Shown here: positions 48,374-57,411 of the stretch, piece after piece
Layout of the letters: each line of letters begins with the position of its first letter
Position numbering within the stretch: position 1 is the stretch's first letter
DNA from: Roseicyclus sp.
GTDB taxonomy: Bacteria > Pseudomonadota > Alphaproteobacteria > Rhodobacterales > Rhodobacteraceae
Reading direction: 5' to 3'
Assembly: GCA_018401055.1 (NCBI GenBank)
Contig: JAGYLB010000087.1
Location: forward strand, 74,772-138,771
Length of the DNA stretch: 64,000 nt
Position numbers and translations under genes: made by a program
The notes under the pieces: model-generated
Told to the model about the DNA's origin: nothing
Database searches by the model: none
What the model saw: only the letters and a program-made list of their open reading frames with translations

Positions 48374-48737
48374 CACGCAAGTCCCCCCGAGGGCAGCCAA
48401 AAGGCCGCCCACCCTTAGGTTTTTCTTAAAGCAGCCATTGGAAATACGCAATGGACAAGAAAGCTGGCCCCCCAATAGCCTCAGGACAGGCGGCAGTGCC
48501 GCCAAGGAGAGGAAGCCAGCGAACAACCAGTCGCCCGCGCCCCGGATGGGTAGGAGAAACATCCGCCGCGGGTCTGCAGTGTCCATCACCGTGTACTCGC
48601 ACATCAGCATCTCCCCTCACGAGGCCCCGGCCCCGTGCCGGGAAAGGCATGCCTGCGCTCTGCACGGTCGGGGACGATCCTGCGCAATCGGGGACGGCAA
48701 AGGCGGTGACGCGGATGCCAGAATGTGGAGTATGACC
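48374..48737. other. Divergent promoter region of the lysR / flavoprotein genes
   Basis: 364 bases, no gene recognised. Contains an inverted repeat CCATTG (48435-48440) and CAATGG (48449-48454) with an 8-base spacer, 62 bases before the lysR start, in the AT-richer part (TTTTCTTAAAG). This is a plausible LysR operator and lysR autoregulation site. An in-frame minus extension of lysR up to 48610 exists but looks like non-coding readthrough. A GGAG (48727-48730) serves the flavoprotein ATG 48738. Confidence 0.45.
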
Positions 48738-50823
48738 ATGACACTTGAGAAAAAGATCAAACCCGGCTTGCCGGATGCAGGCCCGGACGAGGGCGGCCCT
48801 GAGCCGCCGCGACTTCTTCACCACGCCTATGACGCGGCCGGTGTGGGGCAGCGCTGGTCGCTGGGGGCGGCACCGAAGCGGCGGCATCGCCCATCGCGTC
48901 CAGCTCGATGGAATGGGACTATGAGGTCGACGTGGTCATCGCGGGCGGCGGCTGCGCAGGCATCACCGCGGCGATCCGGGCGCGTGACGCAGGCGCGTCA
49001 GTGCTGGTCGTGGACCAGAACTTCGACCTTGGCGGGCGTATGCTGCATTCGGGCTCGTTCCTGTCGCTGGGCGGCGGTGACGCGATCCAGCTGCGCGACA
49101 TGGCCGGGGAATCGGATGCCGAGGGTTTCATCACCGTCCCCCCGGTCGAGGACCCCGAGGAACTGGATGACAGCGTCGACCTGCTGTTCACCGATGTGAC
49201 CGACTGGTCGATCGTCGATCGCAAGGCGCAAAGCCCCTACCGCTACAACGACCGCGAATTGATGCGGGCCTGGGCCGAGAATTGCCCGGCGACCCGCGAA
49301 TTCCTGATGGCGAACTATGTCCGCTTCACGCGGATCAACGGCACCCATGGCGGTGGCGGCCTGAGCCGGGCGCGCGCGCCTCTACTGCTTGATGCTGGGC
49401 GACCGCACCGACATGCGGGCAGGCATGATCACGGCCGAGGATGCGGGTGTCGCAGACCCCGAGCGCACCAGCGCAATGGCGCCCGTGCAGATGGAAGACG
49501 CCAGCACCTTCGTCGGCCCCGGCGCGGTGCGCAATGGTGTGGCGCTGTCGCGGCCACTGGAATTCTCGGCCCGCGAAAAGGGCGTGCATTTCATGCTCAA
49601 CCGGCGCTTCACCGACCTGATCCGCGAACAACCCTTCGAAGGGCGCATCCTGGGGCTGCGGGCCAGCTATTCGCCCCGCATCCACCCCGAAAGCGGGCAG
49701 CGGCTGGAAAGCTTCTGGCAAAACGGCAATGTCGACGAGCGGCGCGAGACCATCACGATCCGGGCGCGCAAGGCGGTGATCCTCGCCTTCGGGCGGGCAT
49801 GCAGGCAACCCCGAGGTGCGCGCCATGTTCTACCCCGCCATGCGCGAACCGGCGTTTCCGACATCGGGCATGGCCCTGCAGGGGCCGGGCGGTCAGGATG
49901 CCAGCGCGCTGATCGCGGGCCTTCGCGTCGGGGCGAACCTGTCGGGGATGCAGCAAAACCTGTCCTATCCGACCACCTTCCACATCTCGACCCGGCTGGG
50001 CACGCGCGACGCCTATACCGACATGATGCCGGGCCATCCCACCTTTGCCTTCCGGGGCTCGGCGGGGCTTGCGGTCGGCAACGTGGGCTTTGAGGAGTTC
50101 ATCGCCGTCAACCAGGTCGGCAAGCGCTTCTTCAACGAGGTGCGCCTGCCCAAGCGCCCAGGGGCGAACCGCTATCCGGGTGACGGCGGTGCACCCAACC
50201 GCGGTGTGGCGCATGTGCCGAACGACTGGCGCAATTGCCGCAGCGAATGGGTCCGCGAGATGTACAACTACGATCACGGTCTCGACGCGGCGCTTGCGAT
50301 GAACGAGGGATCGACGGCACCGGATTATCACTCGGGTCCGATCTGGGCGATCTTCGACGCCGACGCCATCGAGCGCACGGGATGGGAGCTCCGCTTCCCT
50401 TATGTGAACGAGAACAACGGCTACTACTTCCAGGGCGACACGATCGAAAGCCTTTCGCGGCAGATCTACGCGAACCACCCGTTCCAGCGGGTGCCGCTGC
50501 GGTATCTGTCGCAAACGGTCGAGACCTGGAACGGCTATGTCGCCGATGGCGTCGATCCCGAGTTCGAGCGCGAGGTGGATGCGCCGATGTATGCCATCTC
50601 TCGCCCGCCGTTCTACGCCTTGTCGATCATGGTCGTCTGGCACGACAGCTATGGCGGGTTGCGCGTGAACGGCCGCCAGCAGGTGATCGACATGCGCGGC
50701 CAGCCGATCCCGGGGCTCTATGCCGGGGGTGAGGCGGTGGGCGGCTTCAACAAGCACGGGTTGGGCAAGGGCCATGTGCACGGGTTCATCGCCGGAACCC
50801 ATGCCGCGGCCGAGCTTGGCTGA
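48738..50823 (+). CDS. Tat-exported FAD-dependent dehydrogenase (fumarate reductase/ketosteroid dehydrogenase-like flavoprotein)
   Basis: About 690 residues. Combining frames, the N-terminus is a twin-arginine signal: LSRRDFFTTA, then a hydrophobic AALVAGGGTEAAASP ending before EWDYEVDVVIAGGG. FAD-binding Rossmann motif GGGCAGITAAIRARDAGASVLVVDQ, middle FAD/substrate domain, then FLSLGGGDAIQLRDM, RKAVILAFGR, and the C-terminal FAD motif IPGLYAGGEAVGGFNKHGLGKGHVHGFIAG. Frame changes near 48815-48850, 49365-49385 and 49795. No haem motif is present, unlike flavocytochrome c; cytochromes are encoded by the downstream genes. The substrate is unknown. Confidence 0.8.
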
Positions 50824-50840
50824 GCAGACCGCAAGAAGAC

Positions 50841-50864
50841 ACGGGCGGCGGTCATGCCGCCCGT
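50841..50864 (+). other. Intercistronic hairpin after the flavoprotein gene
   Basis: Perfect 9-bp stem ACGGGCGGC / GCCGCCCGT with a GGTCAT loop, in the 74-base gap before the next gene. No T tract. Confidence 0.6.
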
Positions 50865-50897
50865 GACTTGACCCGGAACGCGAGCAATGGATCAGAC

Positions 50898-51824
50898 ATG
50901 ACCGACATGAACCTTGAGACGACGGAGCTTGAAATCGGGGTGAAACCCGCACGCCCCGAGGCTGGTGCGCCAATGCAGATCGAGGTCGTCCCACAAGGGG
51001 ATCTGCTGGGGCAGACCGAAGGGCTGGTGGCCGTTCTGCAAGACGCCGACGCACAGCATCTGGCGACTGCCCCTATGGAGATCGACCCCAACGGGGGAAC
51101 CCCGCGCGCCCTTTTGCGGGTGAGCGCGCCGAATTGCGTCGGCGATTGCCGCTGGACCCTGCGCGCGACCCGCGAGGGCGAAACGCTGGCGCAGGCCGAG
51201 GTGACCTTTGAGGTCGCCGCCCAAGTGATCCGGCCAAGTGTGTGGAACCTGCCCCCCGCCATCACCGCGGGCGAGGAATTCCGCTGCACGGTCGGGCTTG
51301 CCTGCGCAGGGGAAAGCACCGCCGCGAACCTTGCCTTCGTCGTCGAGGACGAGGGTGGCACCGTGCTGCAATCGGGCGTGACGGGGTCCACTCCGACGCC
51401 CGGAACCCAAGGTCTGCATTGCGCCGAGATCACGCTGCGGGCCCCCGACCGCGCGGGCCGCAATGTCTGGCGCGTCCGTCCGGTCGACCCCGGCCTCGAC
51501 CTGCTGCATACGCCGGTCTGCACGGAAATCCACCTCAATGTCGTTGCCCGGCCCGACCGCGTGATCCGGGTTCTTGTGCAAGATGCCGTCAGCGGGGAAC
51601 CGGTCGAACGGGCGCGGGTCACGGCGCATCCGTTCCGGACCCTCACCGATGCCGAGGGCCGGGCCGAGCTCGCCGTGCCGGCGGGCACCTATACGGTCTT
51701 CGTGTCGGGCTTGCAGTATTTCGCCTTCAAGGCCGAAGCCGACCTGCAAGGCGACGCCGAGGCCGACATCATCGCGCGGATGCATGTCGACCGGGCCTAT
51801 GACGAGGTGGACCAATGGGCGTGA
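50898..51824 (+). CDS. Multi-beta-sandwich protein with C-terminal carboxypeptidase-regulatory-like domain
   Basis: 308 residues, intact. No signal peptide is visible (MTDMNLETTELEIGVKPARP). Three beta-rich Ig-like segments: about 1-105, 105-210 (SVWNLPPAITAGEEFRCTVGLACAG) and a last domain from about 215 with VQDAVSGEPVERARVTAH and TDAEGRAELAVPAGTYTVFVSG, a CarboxypepD_reg-like pattern. Four cysteines lie in the first two domains (CVGDC, CTVGLAC). Probably a partner or scaffold for the flavoprotein encoded just upstream. If periplasmic it would have to be co-exported with the Tat flavoprotein; this is inference. Confidence 0.7.
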   Translation: MTDMNLETTELEIGVKPARPEAGAPMQIEVVPQGDLLGQTEGLVAVLQDADAQHLATAPMEIDPNGGTPRALLRVSAPNCVGDCRWTLRATREGETLAQAEVTFEVAAQVIRPSVWNLPPAITAGEEFRCTVGLACAGESTAANLAFVVEDEGGTVLQSGVTGSTPTPGTQGLHCAEITLRAPDRAGRNVWRVRPVDPGLDLLHTPVCTEIHLNVVARPDRVIRVLVQDAVSGEPVERARVTAHPFRTLTDAEGRAELAVPAGTYTVFVSGLQYFAFKAEADLQGDAEADIIARMHVDRAYDEVDQWA

Positions 51825-52198
51825 GACATACACGCGCCAGAGCCGCGGCCACGCTGATGGCGGTAATCCTGACCCCTGCGGCCTGGGCGCAGGGGACCGA
51901 TGCCGCCAATGCCCTCGCCACCGGTCAGGCCCTCTACGAGGCGAACTGCGCCATCTGCCACCAATCCAGCGGTGCGGGCCGACCACCGGTCTTTCCCGAC
52001 CTGCGCGGCAATGACATTCTCGCCGATCCCTATGTCCTCGTGTCCAAAGTGGCGCAAGGACTGGGCAACATGCCGCCCTTCCCCACCCTGACCGCCGAGG
52101 AGATCACGGCCCTGGCCACCTATGTCGGCAGTGCCTGGGGCAACAGCTACGACGCCCCGACCGAGGCGGAGGTCGCCGAAATCCTTGCCGATTTCTGA
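51815..52198 (+). CDS. Secreted monoheme cytochrome c
   Basis: 127 residues. Signal RAAATLMAVILTPAAWAQG, then class I cytochrome c: GQALYEANCAICHQSSGAG (CAICH haem site), PPVFPDLRGND, KVAQGLGNMPPFPTLTAEEI with the candidate axial methionine. Overlaps the previous gene by ten bases. Likely electron acceptor for the flavoprotein. Stops at 52198, seven bases before a second cytochrome-like frame. Confidence 0.88.
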   Translation: MGVRHTRARAAATLMAVILTPAAWAQGTDAANALATGQALYEANCAICHQSSGAGRPPVFPDLRGNDILADPYVLVSKVAQGLGNMPPFPTLTAEEITALATYVGSAWGNSYDAPTEAEVAEILADF

Positions 52199-52205
52199 CC
52201 CGCCG

Positions 52206-52580
52206 ATGGCTCCGCGCTCGATCTGGGACGGCGTCTATACACAGGCGCAGGCCGAACGCGGGGCGCAGGTCTACCGCGCGCCTTGCGGCATATGCCACGG
52301 CACAAGGTTGAACGGCGCGCCGGACGACAATGACATGATTCCGGGACCGGCGCTTGCGCGGCACAACTTCCTGAGGATCTGGGACGGTCGGTCGCTGGGG
52401 ATGCTCTATACCTACACCATCTCCACCATGCCGCAGTCGAACCCCGGCTTCCTGCCGCCCGAGGATTACGCCGCGATCATTGCGCATATGCTGGCCGTCA
52501 CCGGCGCGCCGCCCGGCGAAACGGACCTGCCCGCAGACGCGTGGGACCTCGGCCATATCCAGATCCTGCCCGCGCCATGA
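52206..52580 (+). CDS. Second monoheme cytochrome c, lacking its own signal peptide
   Basis: 124 residues in the written frame. Haem site CGICH in QVYRAPCGICHGTRLNGAPDD; candidate axial methionine in ISTMPQSNPGFLPPEDYAAIIAHML. The only ATG (52206) gives no signal sequence and no good RBS. Deleting one T from TTT at about 52194-52196 would fuse it in frame to the preceding cytochrome, giving one secreted diheme protein. I favour that reading but cannot prove it. Ends overlapping the next ATG. Confidence 0.75.
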   Translation: MAPRSIWDGVYTQAQAERGAQVYRAPCGICHGTRLNGAPDDNDMIPGPALARHNFLRIWDGRSLGMLYTYTISTMPQSNPGFLPPEDYAAIIAHMLAVTGAPPGETDLPADAWDLGHIQILPAP

Positions 52581-52894
52581 GCGGGCTGGCGCGGGTGGCT
52601 TGCCTGACGGCGGCGATGACAGCGGGATCGACGGCGCTTGCCGACGACGTGCCGCAAGGCCTTGTCTGCCGGGTGGAGGGGTATGACCTTGCCCTGATCA
52701 ACACCGGCGCTGTGCCGGTGGCGGCGGGCAGTGTCATTCAATGGTCGGTCCCCTTCGCCCGCGCGGAAGGACGCTATGACTTCGACGCGCCGCTGGCCCC
52801 CGGGGGGATGGTGATGCTGGGGGGTGTGCTGGAGTCCAGCTACCTGCGTCCCGGCACGCCGTGCCACCTCGCGCCGGGCGACGCGGACCCGTGA
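52577..52894 (+). CDS. Small secreted protein of unknown function
   Basis: 105 residues with a signal (VACLTAAMTAGSTALA) and a short beta-rich mature part (GLVCRVEGYDLALINTGAVPVAAGSVIQWSVPF, ending PGTPCHLAPG). Two cysteines could form a disulphide. Not recognised. It overlaps the cytochrome stop (ATGA), so it belongs to the flavoprotein operon. Confidence 0.6.
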   Translation: MSGLARVACLTAAMTAGSTALADDVPQGLVCRVEGYDLALINTGAVPVAAGSVIQWSVPFARAEGRYDFDAPLAPGGMVMLGGVLESSYLRPGTPCHLAPGDADP

Positions 52895-53025
52895 TCATGC
52901 GCGCCGATGTGCACTCGCCCGCAAAGCCGCGATCCCTGCGTCTGGCGCGCGGACTTTGGGCGCGGTAAGGATCTGTCTGCCAGACGGACCGGTCTGGGAC
53001 ACCCAACAAGGCCCGAACAGATCCC

Positions 53026-53601
53026 ATGCCCGCCAAACGCATCCACTTCATTCGCCACGCACAATCGCAGCACAACGCCCGCGCCGCCCTTGTCGCCGAC
53101 GAGACACCCGTGCGCCTTGATCCCACGATGCGCGATGCCGCCCTCACCGATCTGGGGCATGCGCAGGCCCGCGCCATCGCGCCGGGCATCCGCAAGCTGA
53201 CGGGCGTCGAGGTCGTCGTGGTCACGCCGCTGACCCGCGCCATCCAGACCATGCGCCACGCCTTTGCCGATCACCCTGCCCCGCGCGTCGTCCTCGACCT
53301 GCACCGCGAACACCAGTGGAGCTTTTGCGACATCGGCCAACCGCCCGCCACCTTGGCGCAGGCCTTTCCCGATCTGAGCTTTGACCACCTGCCCGACCCG
53401 TGGTGGCATGTCGACGCCACCGATCCCGGCCCCTTCGCCATCGAGACGGCCATGATGCTGGATGCCCGGATCGAAGCGTTCCGCGACTGGCTGGCGGACC
53501 GGCCGGAACACGAGATCGCAGTGGTCGGGCACGGCACCTTCCTCAACCGTCTGACTGGGCAGAAATTCGACAACACCACCCGCCACATGGTCGAGATGTG
53601 A
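53026..53601 (+). CDS. Histidine phosphatase (phosphoglycerate mutase) family protein
   Basis: 191 residues, intact. Catalytic RHG-type motif as FIRHAQSQHN, TDLGHAQARAIAPGI, PLTRAIQTM, and second histidine in VVGHGTFLNRL. Substrate unknown; acidic Trp-rich loop SFCDIGQPPATLAQAFPDLSF. Convergent with the DUF4010 gene (directly abutting stops). Confidence 0.87.
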   Translation: MPAKRIHFIRHAQSQHNARAALVADETPVRLDPTMRDAALTDLGHAQARAIAPGIRKLTGVEVVVVTPLTRAIQTMRHAFADHPAPRVVLDLHREHQWSFCDIGQPPATLAQAFPDLSFDHLPDPWWHVDATDPGPFAIETAMMLDARIEAFRDWLADRPEHEIAVVGHGTFLNRLTGQKFDNTTRHMVEM

Positions 53602-54893
53602 TCAAAGCCGCAGCTCAGCCCGGAACCGACGGGACCGCGACCAGCGCCGCGACCCCGGCCAGGATCGCGACAAGATAGACCGCCCCCACCCGGCGCCCCA
53701 GCGCGGCGCTGCCCGCCACAGCAGCAATGCCGCCCTTGACGGGCCGTGTTGACGCAGGCGGCGATGAAGATCGCCATCGCGCCTTCGGTAAGCATCAGCC
53801 CCTCCCCGGTCAGGCGCGCCACCGAAATGGTCAGCGCATCCACATCGCTGACGCCCGAGAGCGCGGCCGCGATATAGACGCCGCCCGCGCCAAAGCCGCG
53901 CGCCCAGCAGATGGACCGCCAGCACCACGATGCCAAGGATCGCCCCAAAGGCCAGCGCCGTCGTCAGGGCCAGAGGGTTGGTGATGCCCGCCACCGCCCG
54001 GTCCTTGGTGGTCGATCCCGCAGCCAGCCGATACTGCCACGCCGCCCCCCGCCAATCCCGTCGCAGCCATCGCCCCCAAAGGCGGGGCGAGCGGCAAGAT
54101 AAGGTGGGGTTCAAAGACGGCCAGCAAGGCGAGGATGCGCAAAAAGGTCACCGACCCCGACAGCAAGATCCCCGCCGCCAGAAGCGATGTCGCCCCGCCC
54201 GTGCCCTCGCGCCAGCCGCGACAACACCAGTGTCGTCGACGTCGACGAGGCGAAGCCGCCGAAAAAACCCGTGACCATGATCCCCGCGCCGGTGCCGAAC
54301 AGGCGGATGGCGACATAGCCCGCAAAGGACAGCCCTGCGACGATCACGACCGCCCACCACAGTTCGTAGGGGTTCAGCACCGCCCCGGGACCAAAGCCCC
54401 GATCCGGCAGCAGCGGCAAAATCACCGCCGAGATCAACGCCAGCTTGAGCAAGGCCTCCAGTTCCAGATGCTCGATGCGGTCGATCAGGCCGTGAAGCCG
54501 GGGCTTGAGCGACAGCAGCACCGCAACCACCACCGCCCCCGCGGCCGCAGGCGCCATCTCGGCCAGCGTGGCCGCGACCCCCAGCCCGAATGTCAACAAA
54601 AGCGCGATTTCCGTGGTCAGGCCCAGATCGGCATCGCGGCTCAGTTTGGCGCGGTAGCTGACCGCCAACAGGACTGTCAGTGCCAACAGCCCCGCCGCCG
54701 GAAGGATCGGCAGTGTCCCGTGGGCCAGCCAGCCGCAGATGCCGCCCAAAAGCCCCGTCAGCGCAAAGGTGTGGATGCCGGCTGTGCGGTCGCCCTCGCG
54801 CGCGCCGCGCTCATGCCAGCCGCGCTCCAGCCCGAGCAAAAGCCCGATGGACAGCGCAAGCGCCAGCCGGATCAAGATGTCGGTATCCGCCAT
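53602..54893 (-). CDS. MgtC/DUF4010 family membrane protein
   Basis: About 430 residues, many helices. Start MADTDILIRLALALSIGLLLGLERGWHERG is typical of the MgtC/SapB-like N-domain, followed by GIHTFALTGLLGGICGWL. DUF4010 part: LPDRGFGPGAVLNPYELWWAVVIVAG, FFGGFASSTSTTLVLSRLA, ITNPLALTTALAFGAILG and YIAAALSGVSDVDALTIS. Frame changes near 54215, 54055, 53900 and 53730. Possible ion or metabolite channel; function unproven. Confidence 0.8.
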
Positions 54894-54941
54894 GGCTGCA
54901 AGCATGTCGCAAGTCGTGGCGCGCGACCAGCCCCGGCCAGA

Positions 54942-55547
54942 TCACGCCTGCGCGGCCCGCTCGAACACCGCCATCTGACTTGCCCCGCCAAGCCCGGGAT
55001 GCTGGCCCGCCACATCGTGAAACCTGACCGCATACCCCCCCGCCTGCGCCACCCGCGCGCCCCAGCGCCGAAACCGGGCACGGTCCCATTCAAAGCGGTG
55101 GTCAGGGTGGCGGAAGCGGTGCGCAGGCACCCCCAGAAGCGTGTTGAATTCGGCATTGGGCGTGGTGATCGCCACAACGCGCGGGCGCATCGTGGAAAAC
55201 AGCGCCCGCTCCAGCGTCGCCAGCCGGTCGGGATCGATATGTTCGATGGTCTCGAGCAAGATGGCGCAATCGAACCCGGCCAGATCCGGCGTGGGCTCGG
55301 TCATCGAGGCCTCGCGCAGATCGACGCGGGGCACCACGGGGGCTGTCTTTGCCAGCCGCTGGCGCAAGCGGTCCAGTGAGGCGGCGCAGATGTCGAGCCC
55401 CACCAACGCCTCGATCCCCGGCTCGGCGGCCAGACGCAGGAACAGATCGCCATCGCCGCAGCCCAGATCGAGCACGCGGCGCGCCCCGCAGGTCCGCACG
55501 ACCGCCTGAACGGCCTGCAACCGCTCCTCGTGATGCCATGTCGTCAT
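54942..55547 (-). CDS. Hen1-like 3'-terminal RNA 2'-O-methyltransferase domain protein
   Basis: 201 residues, intact. SAM site VLDLGCGDGDLFLRL with acidic GLDICAASLDRLRQRL. The Hen1 metal site E-x-x-E-H is present as LLETIEHID, followed by ITTPNAEFN and the conserved HPDHRFEWDRARF. These are hallmarks of Hen1 rather than generic methyltransferases. It lacks the N-terminal extension seen in Pnkp-associated bacterial Hen1, and no Pnkp gene is visible. A role in RNA 3'-end methylation is inferred; generic methyltransferase is the fallback. Confidence 0.78.
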   Translation of the reverse strand: MTTWHHEERLQAVQAVVRTCGARRVLDLGCGDGDLFLRLAAEPGIEALVGLDICAASLDRLRQRLAKTAPVVPRVDLREASMTEPTPDLAGFDCAILLETIEHIDPDRLATLERALFSTMRPRVVAITTPNAEFNTLLGVPAHRFRHPDHRFEWDRARFRRWGARVAQAGGYAVRFHDVAGQHPGLGGASQMAVFERAAQA

Positions 55548-55615
55548 GGTCTGCCACCGCTGCCCTTTCCGGACCGGACGGGCCGGACCATTGATCGATG
55601 GACGCCCCGCATGAC

Positions 55616-56281
55616 CTACCTGCCACCCGCAAGACCGGATGCCTCAGCCCCCGGCCCGACAATCAGATCGGCGCGCGTGCTGTCCGCGATGACGCGCGCG
55701 GCGTTGACGATGTCATTGCCCTCCGCGCGTGTCTGCGCCTGCTCGGGCGACAGCCCATGGTCAAGCCAGCGCCGCACCAGCCGGGCGCGCAGCTCGTCCA
55801 ATGGCACCGACAGCATCACGGTCAGATCGAACAGATGGGCTAGATCGGCCCAGGGCGGGTCTTGCAGCAGCAGGTAGTTGCCCTCCACCACCACGACGGG
55901 CGTGGTGGCATCCACCCGGCCCGCATCCGGCACCGTCGCATCGAGCCTGCGGTCGAACAGCGGGTAGCGGATCGGGCCGTCTTGTGCCTTGATCCGCCGC
56001 ATCAAGGCGACAAAGCCCTCGGCGTCGAAGGTCTGCGGCGCGCCCTTGACCGCGCGCAGGCCGCGGGCGTCCAAAACCGTGTTGTCGAGGTGGTAGCCAT
56101 CCATCGGCACCAGCGCCGCACACCCCGCCCCGTCGCGCGCCACAAGGGCCGCGACAACCTGTTCGGCAAGCGTGGATTTGCCCGAGGCGGGCGCACCCGC
56201 GATCCCAACCAGCACCCGGCCCACCGCTTTGCGGCTGGCGTCCACGCGCGCCAGAATGGCGTCAACGGTCGCGTCTGTCAC
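55616..56281 (-). CDS. FrcK/uridine-kinase-like P-loop sugar or nucleoside kinase
   Basis: 221 residues, intact, GTG start 56279-56281 preceded by AAAGGG. Walker A is GIAGAPASGKSTLAEQ. Further motifs MDGYHLDNTVLDARG, KGAPQTFDAEGFVALM, PLFDRRLDATVPDAG and VVVEGNYLLL match the FrcK/YggC-type kinases. In S. meliloti frcK follows frcBCA; here it lies about 8 kb downstream of frcA. A role in sugar phosphorylation for that importer is inferred. Confidence 0.8.
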   Translation of the reverse strand: MTDATVDAILARVDASRKAVGRVLVGIAGAPASGKSTLAEQVVAALVARDGAGCAALVPMDGYHLDNTVLDARGLRAVKGAPQTFDAEGFVALMRRIKAQDGPIRYPLFDRRLDATVPDAGRVDATTPVVVVEGNYLLLQDPPWADLAHLFDLTVMLSVPLDELRARLVRRWLDHGLSPEQAQTRAEGNDIVNAARVIADSTRADLIVGPGAEASGLAGGR

Positions 56282-56482
56282 AAGCCCACCCTTTTGTTGT
56301 TCTTGCCTTGGCGATCCCGCGCGCCCTACCCGCGCGCAACAGCCCTTTTGGGGCAGATCTTCACGGAGCATGATGGCTTTTGCACGCGGAAAGGGAAAGG
56401 GATCATCCCGGCGATGTCGTGCCTGCGCGTCGCTGAGCCGCCGCCTTGGTCCGCGGGGAACCGCGCTCCAAGATGGGCGCTT

Positions 56483-57186
56483 TCAGGATATCGCCGCAAT
56501 GGCGAAATCGAACAGCGACCTTGCATGCGCTGCCGTCGCCGCGCGCGCGGCTTCGGGATCGGCGGCCTGCAGGGCGTCCAGAATGGCGAGGTGTTCGCGC
56601 GAATCCGGGCCGAGACGGTCGGCAAGAGCCGCGATCTCGAACAGGCGCGTCGTGATGCGCAGGTTGCGCAGGATCTGCGCCATCACGGCATTGCCGCAGG
56701 CGTCGATGAACAGGTTGTGCACCTGATCGTCGCAGGCCCAATGCGCATGCGTGTCGTAAGGGTCGAGCCGTTCCAAGGCCAGCACCGCCGCCCTGACCGG
56801 CGCGATGGCCGCGGGCGGCACCCGGCCCGCGGCCTGTGCGGCGGCCTCGGCCTCCAGCACCTCGCGCACGCGCAGGCTTTGCAGATATTCCCCCAGATCG
56901 ACCTTGCGCACGCTGTAGGACCGGTTCGCCGCCTTCAGCAACAACCCCTCGCCTTCAAGGCGCTGCATGGCTTCGCGCAGGGGGTACGCGACACGCCCAA
57001 CTGGGCCGCCAGCCGTTGTTCGACCAGGGTATCCCCACCACGCAATTCGCGGCTCTTGATCTTGTTGGAAATCGCCCGGTAGGCCTGCGCCGACATGTTC
57101 GCGCTTTCGGGCGCGCGCGTTCCGCCCGGCTGGGCCCCGGCCTGCGCCAGCCCGGCCTCCGCAGTTCCCACATCATCCGTTGGCAT
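56483..57186 (-). CDS. GntR (FCD subfamily) transcriptional regulator
   Basis: About 234 residues. Winged helix: SAQAYRAISNKIKSRELRGGDTLVEQRLAAQLGVSRTP, a frame change near 56980, then LREAMQRLEGEGLLLK. FCD domain with metal ligands (HWACDDQVHNLFIDACGN, LGPDSREHLAILDAL). Start ATG 57186 gives a 30-residue extra N-terminus; ATG 57096 is the alternative. Divergent from the M20/ABC/PTE operon, with a palindromic site between them. Confidence 0.87.
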
Positions 57187-57361
57187 GCCGACACCCCAAG
57201 CCGTTCTTCATCCTCGCTTAGGCGACCGCCACAATGGCCCGCCCGCGCCATCGCACGCCGTCTTCCGCACAAAAATCAAGCAGAACCTGCCTGCCAAGTC
57301 GGCTCGCGGAACGAGGGGTAGCTTTCCTCTTGCACTAGCACAAGAATCGTTTCGTAGTCAA

Positions 57362-57373
57362 ATTGTGCACAAT
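57362..57373. promoter_or_regulatory. GntR operator ATTGTGCACAAT
   Basis: Perfect 12-bp palindrome 39 bases upstream of the M20 gene ATG, in the divergent region with the GntR gene. Close to the TTGT-N2-ACAA type sites used by FCD regulators. Confidence 0.7.
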
Positions 57374-57411
57374 CTGCCCACCATTCGTATATCAAACCCG
57401 CAAGGACCCCG

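Noticed and set aside
48374..48610. N-terminal extension of the LysR gene to 48610
   Set aside because: LysR proteins begin just before the HTH; ATG 48373 fits, and the extension covers the likely promoter and inverted repeat.
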